Assembly (NCBI GenBank): GCA_964019165.1
Contig: OZ025282.1
Span: 7,263,331-7,327,330, forward strand
DNA length: 64,000 bases
Reading direction: 5' to 3'
Origin: Mastigias papua
Lineage: Eukaryota > Cnidaria > Scyphozoa > Rhizostomeae > Mastigiidae
The position numbers and the translations under genes were made by a program. How positions within the stretch are numbered: the stretch's first letter is position 1; each line of letters begins with the position of its first letter. Below the pieces are notes generated by a model. That model did no database searches. It was given only the letters and a program-made list of their open reading frames with translations, and was not told where the DNA came from. Of the stretch, positions 63,060-64,000 are shown one piece after another.

Positions 63060-64000
63060 GCTCTATGTCAGTTTCGTTCTATCTTCATCAGAAGTTCTAC
63101 TGTAGTGTGCTTGATCCTGCATGAGGAAGACTAATTAGTTTTCAATGTTGAAATTCGCCAACCCCCGTGTTACAAGTTTTGGTAGGTTTAAACTGTATGA
63201 ATGGCTTGGCTGTACTTATTTTGACGTAACAATTATTCGCTAACAACTTCAATCAGGTGGCCTTGAGTGGCCACAATGGCCACGTTGTAACCGTAGGTCT
63301 TTTGGCGAATGATTCTCATGTATTAATTTGGTTTGCATTTGCTTGTGCCTTGTAGAAATGTGGTTCAAATTATTTAAGGTAAGCAATTCTGGATGATAGC
63401 AGGCTTTGTATAGTTCTAGCTTTATTCTATTTGACTCTTATTACAAGGTATCTTCTTGTTTTTGTTGCCAGGGGGTTTCTCTCCGTTTTGAATGATTGGG
63501 TTTATTCCATTTTCTTGGAGTATAGCATTTTGCCAGTAATATATTTGTTAATTGTAACTTGTTGCTAATTATTACTTAGTTTATTAGGTAGTTCGTCACA
63601 TGGTCAGCTGACTGTTTAATTGGTTCCTTCGTTTGGCTGAACTGCGCCTGAAACCTATGACATGTGTCTATGTATATTAGCTTAGGCGCCATTACCTCAT
63701 TCAAAGCTCTTCGGTCTAACGGGAATTAGGTGCAGACACCTCTCAAAATTAGTGGAAGAAGTATGCGTGTTTGTGTTCCACATGGATCCTTGTTGCGTTC
63801 TCTGTTGTTCAGTATTGTTAAGACACAAATCCATCACGAAGTTGTCAATTCGGTGAATGAAAGCGGGAATATTTAATCATTAAACTTGGATTTTGACGTA
63901 GTTGTTGCGAATTTAGCAGTATGCATCATAGTAAAACCCAGGAGTACAGTGGAGGGCACTTGGGGACGCTGGCTCCCTTATAAAGATGAGGAGAGGTTTT
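63060..64000 (+). other. Right end of window, with a LINE scrap
   Basis: Mostly unassigned. At about 63736-63831 one frame reads ISGRSMRVCVPHGSLLRSLL then FSIVK, a decayed copy of the RT motif RVxxGVPQGSLLGPLLFSI. No other RT boxes could be read before the window ends. Confidence 0.5.

Overview
The window is animal nuclear DNA: AT-rich, gene-poor, with interrupted genes using GT..AG introns and many microsatellites and transposon remnants. No prokaryotic operon, CRISPR array or viral genome is visible. The species cannot be fixed from the sequence. The degenerate LINE near 31 kb has the FADDN motif and C-terminal wording I associate with jockey/CR1-like LINEs common in cnidarians and some other marine invertebrates, so a non-vertebrate metazoan is likely and a cnidarian possible (inference).

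Three genes are well supported, all on the + strand. (1) 822-13776: the 3' part of a sodium/calcium exchanger gene (SLC8/NCX). Fourteen exons join in one frame, coding 661 residues and a stop: end of the cytoplasmic loop, two Calx-beta domains, and the C-terminal membrane half with the alpha-2 repeat. The N-terminal membrane half must lie upstream of the window. (2) 18200-25218: a complete five-exon AF9/ENL (MLLT3/MLLT1) homologue of 517 residues, with an N-terminal YEATS domain, a basic/acidic low-complexity middle and a C-terminal AHD. Its proposed first exon is only 12 coding bases. (3) 33449-34204: a leucine-rich-repeat protein of the 23-residue SHOC2/LRRC type, perhaps continuing into another exon.

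From about 41 kb to 57.6 kb a few short reading frames with good splice signals may be exons of one or more unrecognised genes. They are listed separately at low confidence.

Most of the rest is repeats. Readable mobile elements include an internally deleted LTR retrotransposon (45616-46940) with 4-bp target duplications, primer-binding-like site and polypurine tract; a 280-bp palindromic element with TTA duplications (50134-50413); a mariner-like 278-bp foldback element (62780-63057); two copies of an 8-bp-TSD MITE family (5581-5767, 28700-28889); a second hAT-like MITE (10613-10761); a foldback element at 27385-27646; a degenerate LINE (30770-31845) with two further LINE scraps; and very long AT, TG and TATATG arrays. 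I see no evidence that the genes act together in one pathway: exchanger (membrane calcium transport), AF9/ENL homologue (chromatin reader of the elongation machinery) and LRR protein appear to be unrelated neighbours. Nothing here convincingly looks like a new multi-gene system. The most unusual protein feature is a loop insertion of about 85 residues in the first Calx-beta domain of the exchanger.
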